A DNA stretch of 8,187 nucleotides, taken from assembly GCA_022576105.1 (NCBI GenBank), contig JACZRM010000067.1, forward strand, positions 1-8,187, in the 5' to 3' direction. Positions within the stretch are counted from its first letter, which is position 1. Each line of letters starts with the position of its first letter. Shown here one piece after another: positions 6,655-8,187 of the stretch. Made by a program: the position numbers and the translations under genes. The stretch comes from Chloroflexota bacterium. GTDB lineage: Bacteria; Chloroflexota; Dehalococcoidia; UBA3495. Under the pieces are notes generated by a model, which was given only the letters and a program-made list of their open reading frames with translations, was not told the DNA's origin and did no database searches.

Positions 6655-7621
6655 ACGATTTGCTATCTTGAAACCTGCCCCTACAAGGTTCCCTCTATCT
6701 CAATTACCTGCATCCTAACTATCTGGGCGCAGGGTTCTCCCCAGGTGGTGTTCAGGTCATTGGGATAGAGTCAAAGTCGTCGCCCCAGGCACGATAGCCT
6801 GAGCGTTCATGGCTGGAATATTGCTCACCGGCGAAGATATCCGCCAAATTGTGGACCGTCGCTACTCAGTCCGGCTTAACCTCTGGCCATAACAACAATT
6901 TATAAAAATCGCGTGGTGCAGATAATAATCTGTGCATACAACTGTTCTGGTGTGTGCCCATGGGACTGGCTTGTGGTATTCCACACCAAGTTTGAGGTGG
7001 ATTCTGCGAAGGCAGATTGGGTGACTCAGGGGTCAAAACAGAGCGGCCGGTGAATCGGCTCGGTCTCTTACTGAAATCTCTGGCCCAGCCAAAGTACCGC
7101 GTAAGGCGATCTGCAGTAATGAGACTGCGTACCTGGACAGCGAATCTCAAACCGCCACCCGGCCTCAATCCCCAATCCAGAATTGATCCCGCCAGATCAC
7201 CATAATAACGGGGAAATATTCGACCCTGGATATTGGAGCGTGCAGAATGGTCCCGTGGTCCATGAAGGACTCATCCAAATCGCGGGAAAAGGTAGATATT
7301 AGAAATAAGTATGAGGTGTTAATACTATATTCTATTTTGTAAATACCATATAGCTTTAATTATCTGGTGTGAGATTCCGCTGGGGCCGTTCCCAAACCCG
7401 CTGGATGGTCCAGGCGGTTGATCCACAATTGGCACTGGATTTATCAAAATAATTGGGTATTCAACGGAAGATTCAATCCCTCTGGGTCCGTACATCCGTG
7501 AACCGTGGGGAAATTGATCACTCATCCGATTGGTTGATTGGCAAGGAACTGTATAAAGGATTTTCACTAATATAAGTCTTACCTCATACGGAACGACCCA
7601 ATGAGTACCGGGTAGCCGAGC
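6655..7621. other. Gene-poor region between the broken genes and the sensor-type gene
   Basis: No convincing gene in about 970 bases. A minus-strand frame open from about 7267 to 6866 has no usual start with a ribosome site, is rich in Pro, Arg and Ser, and matches nothing I know. A short minus-strand stretch (about 6752-6868) reads as protein-like (VHNLADIFAGEQYSSHER, then GYRAWGDDFDS) between two stops and may be a gene scrap. A hairpin CAGAT-AATA-ATCTG lies at 6919-6932. The part from about 7290 to 7370 is AT-rich, unlike the flanking genes. Confidence 0.5.
7530..7557 (+). promoter_or_regulatory. Putative sigma70-type promoter for the sensor-type gene
   Basis: TTGGTT (7530-7535) and TATAAA (7552-7557) are separated by 16 bases, in the AT-richer DNA upstream of the plus-strand genes. 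Transcription would start near 7564 and cover the small frame at 7622 and the gene at 7803. Confidence 0.35.
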
Positions 7622-7780
7622 ATGGTCAAGTTAAACCAGGCATACATGGATAACGTGCGGGTTCACCTGCCGTTGATCATTGCCGTCGATGGCTGCAGCA
7701 ATGCCGAAGATATCATTTTTCTATCGGATCCAAGGCGAATGAACTATCTGGACGGCGCCCTCTGGCTCCAGGGCAGTTGA
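7622..7780 (+). CDS. Small unknown reading frame before the sensor-type gene
   Basis: A 52-codon frame from an ATG three codons after an in-frame stop (a second ATG is at 7646) to a TGA 22 bases before the next gene. The composition is protein-like: LPLIIAVDGCSNAEDIIFLS, then DPRRMNYLDGALWLQGS. I do not recognise it. It has no clear ribosome site, so it may be the C-terminal scrap of a larger decayed gene rather than a small protein. The short distance to the gene at 7803 would allow co-transcription. Confidence 0.35.
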   Translation: MVKLNQAYMDNVRVHLPLIIAVDGCSNAEDIIFLSDPRRMNYLDGALWLQGS

Positions 7781-7802
7781 TTGGGTTTTGGAGACAGCTA
7801 GC

Positions 7803-8187
7803 ATGCGCTTTACGGTTGTTCCACGGTTGGCCCTAGGATTTCTGGCGGTGGCCATAATTTGCGGGGTGATCGGCTATGTAGGTCTTAGCAGCAGCAACTC
7901 CCTGGCTCACGAATTGGATGCCATTGCCGATGAAACGGCTCCTGAACTTGTGCATTTGGCCAGAGCCGGTTTTCTGTCGGAAAGATTCCGTCACCTGGCA
8001 GTCCACGAGGCCACGGACCTTAATCTTGATCCAAATTCGCAGGTTCATCAGTCGGCAGGTCACGTTGCAGGTCAGGTATTGCAAGACATGAACGCCGTAA
8101 AAATGGAACTGGACTCGGCTATTGCTGAGCTGGACCTTTTGGTAGGGTCGGAGGATTCAGACAGTTTGGCCGAGATGGCTGAGGGAG
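7803..8187 (+). CDS. Membrane-anchored sensor-type protein, N-terminal part (cut by window edge)
   Basis: A frame of 128 codons with no stop that runs off the right edge. After MRFTVVPR comes one membrane helix (about residues 9-28, LALGFLAVAIICGVIGYVGL). A long, mainly helical, acidic segment follows (ELDAIADETAPELVHLARAG and onward, with later DMNAVKMELDSAIAELDLLV), without cysteines. One N-terminal helix followed by a helical extracytoplasmic region is the layout of sensor histidine kinases, chemoreceptors and GGDEF-type sensors, so I infer a sensor, but no output domain is visible. The ATG has GGAG nine bases upstream. If it is a kinase, the ABC_sub_bind fragment to the left would be a typical former neighbour. 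Confidence 0.75.
   Translation, partial: MRFTVVPRLALGFLAVAIICGVIGYVGLSSSNSLAHELDAIADETAPELVHLARAGFLSERFRHLAVHEATDLNLDPNSQVHQSAGHVAGQVLQDMNAVKMELDSAIAELDLLVGSEDSDSLAEMAEG

Noticed and set aside
6866..7267. Minus-strand open stretch of about 130 codons
   Set aside because: No start with a ribosome site, no recognisable motif, Pro/Arg/Ser-rich ending. Possible remnant at most.

Overview
The window looks like chromosomal DNA from an uncultured bacterium with moderately high GC. The style of the lipoprotein (long Ala/Pro-rich linker after the lipobox), the dipeptide-type ABC operon and the glycosyltransferase type would suit Chloroflexota (Dehalococcoidia/SAR202-like), but that is inference from sequence style, not from a marker gene.

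Layout. (1) 1-2937, minus strand: a peptide/nickel-type ABC importer operon read right to left: a family 5 solute-binding lipoprotein (1120-2937), an unrecognised four-helix membrane protein (484-1023), then a DppB-like permease that runs off the left edge (1-390). Upstream is an apparently non-coding kilobase (2938-3992) with a good minus-strand promoter about 450 bp from the start codon, and two perfect inverted repeats and a hairpin between promoter and gene. (2) 3993-4879, minus strand: a cytidylyltransferase with a TTG start, 7 nt behind a small membrane protein whose reading frame is broken by one extra base in a homopolymer. The membrane gene also carries an in-frame hexanucleotide tandem repeat that encodes Val-Ala repeats. 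(3) 4880-5264: spacer with a 15-bp tandem duplication and two copies of a palindromic repeat of the CCTTCGACAAGCTCAGG type. (4) 5265-6654, minus strand: two broken genes joined head to tail. These are the N-terminal fragment of an ABC_sub_bind (TrpX-like) lipoprotein and a GT2 glycosyltransferase that has lost its N-terminal third and has in-frame stops. About 40 bp of unexplained sequence, possibly an insertion-sequence end, lies at the junction. (5) 6655-7621: gene-poor, partly AT-rich DNA without a convincing gene. (6) 7622-8187, plus strand: a small unknown reading frame followed by the N-terminus of a membrane-anchored sensor-type protein that leaves the window, with a plausible promoter in front.

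The only working unit seen almost whole is nutrient uptake (binding lipoprotein plus permease). The cytidylyltransferase probably makes a CDP-activated alcohol or related head group for envelope lipids or polymers. The rest bears marks of decay: frameshift, nonsense codons, truncation and repeat insertion. I do not see a clear new biological system. The best leads are the extra membrane protein and long structured leader of the ABC operon, and the membrane protein coupled to the cytidylyltransferase.
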